Shown piece after piece: positions 63,958-64,000 of a DNA stretch of 64,000 bases. The notes under the pieces are model-generated. The model saw nothing but the letters and a program-made list of their open reading frames with translations. It did not search any database and had not been told where the DNA came from. Source of the DNA: Byssovorax sp. (GTDB lineage Bacteria > Myxococcota_A > Polyangia > Polyangiales > Polyangiaceae); the NCBI GenBank assembly GCA_025362495.1, contig JANYGI010000084.1, positions 86,503-150,502 of the forward strand, written 5' to 3'. The translations under genes and the position numbers were made by a program. How positions within the stretch are numbered: the stretch's first letter is position 1; the number at the start of each line of letters is the position of its first letter.

Positions 63958-64000
63958 GCGCCATCGCCGCCGAGGCACCCGTAGTTCCCCACATGTGGCC

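Overview
This is a very GC-rich chromosomal window with strongly G/C-biased third codon positions and tightly packed, often start/stop-overlapping genes. Hanks-type Ser/Thr kinases, many lipoproteins with Cys-rich or PPC-type exodomains, an EF-G of the spirochaete/planctomycete/delta-proteobacterial type, DUF2169 and HMA2/P-type ATPase modules all point to a myxobacterium (Polyangia/Myxococcota). The species cannot be named from sequence alone. I see no rRNA, tRNA, CRISPR array or intact insertion sequence.

Layout. 1-1833 (minus): proximal end of a complex I operon, nuoA-nuoB-nuoC-nuoD (nuoD cut by the window edge). 1978-9693: envelope and housekeeping genes: UppP, mannose-1-phosphate guanylyltransferase, a two-zinc-ribbon protein, a TonB-dependent receptor, a Uma2 nuclease whose coiled-coil tail is cut off by an in-frame amber codon, an AlkB-type dioxygenase and a 5'-nucleotidase-like multihaem cytochrome. 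9843-18384: MlaD/MCE protein with a collagen-like insert, DUF2169 protein, an ATP-grasp lipoprotein related to PEP synthase, a TPR lipoprotein and a CAP-domain protein. 18440-22791: Hsp70 / J-like / membrane-protein operon. 22808-26702: CDF cation exporter, thiolase, oligoribonuclease, lipoprotein. 26709-31008 (minus): overlapping operon of Ser/Thr kinase, TPR protein and DUF4215 lipoprotein. 31430-36694: Tudor-knot-like lipoprotein, EF-G, an ATPase fusion protein and a Sel1 protein. 37089-46394: a second kinase, an MFS transporter coupled to a histidine-kinase-like ATPase without its phospho-acceptor, a 1127-residue HEAT-like protein, a glutamine amidotransferase and a Cys-rich lipoprotein, plus a 3' fragment of a paralogue of the last. 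46395-47548 is degenerate: imperfect repeats, a hairpin and a truncated beta-propeller gene.

48694-53728 is the most system-like region. An EcsC/TerB-like gene diverges from a translationally coupled cluster of an 89-residue membrane protein, an HMA2 protein, a P1B-type ATPase that lacks the usual transmembrane Cys, and a small DUF697-like membrane protein. The 278-bp region between them is unusually dense in inverted repeats, palindromes and a long nested hairpin. 53809-56691 holds a membrane protein with a GIDE-like core and an SDR-TetR pair. 56776-60627 holds a 1073-residue protein with a possible muramidase-like C-terminus facing a LysM protein. The right end carries a lipoprotein, an ADP-ribosylglycohydrolase, a possible 35-residue ORF and a SRAP peptidase.

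A cross-cutting observation: at least 15 genes have a TANNNT hexamer ending 6-10 nt before the start codon, mostly with no Shine-Dalgarno, while operon-internal genes and several others carry SD sequences. This suggests widespread leaderless transcription and was used to choose several start codons.
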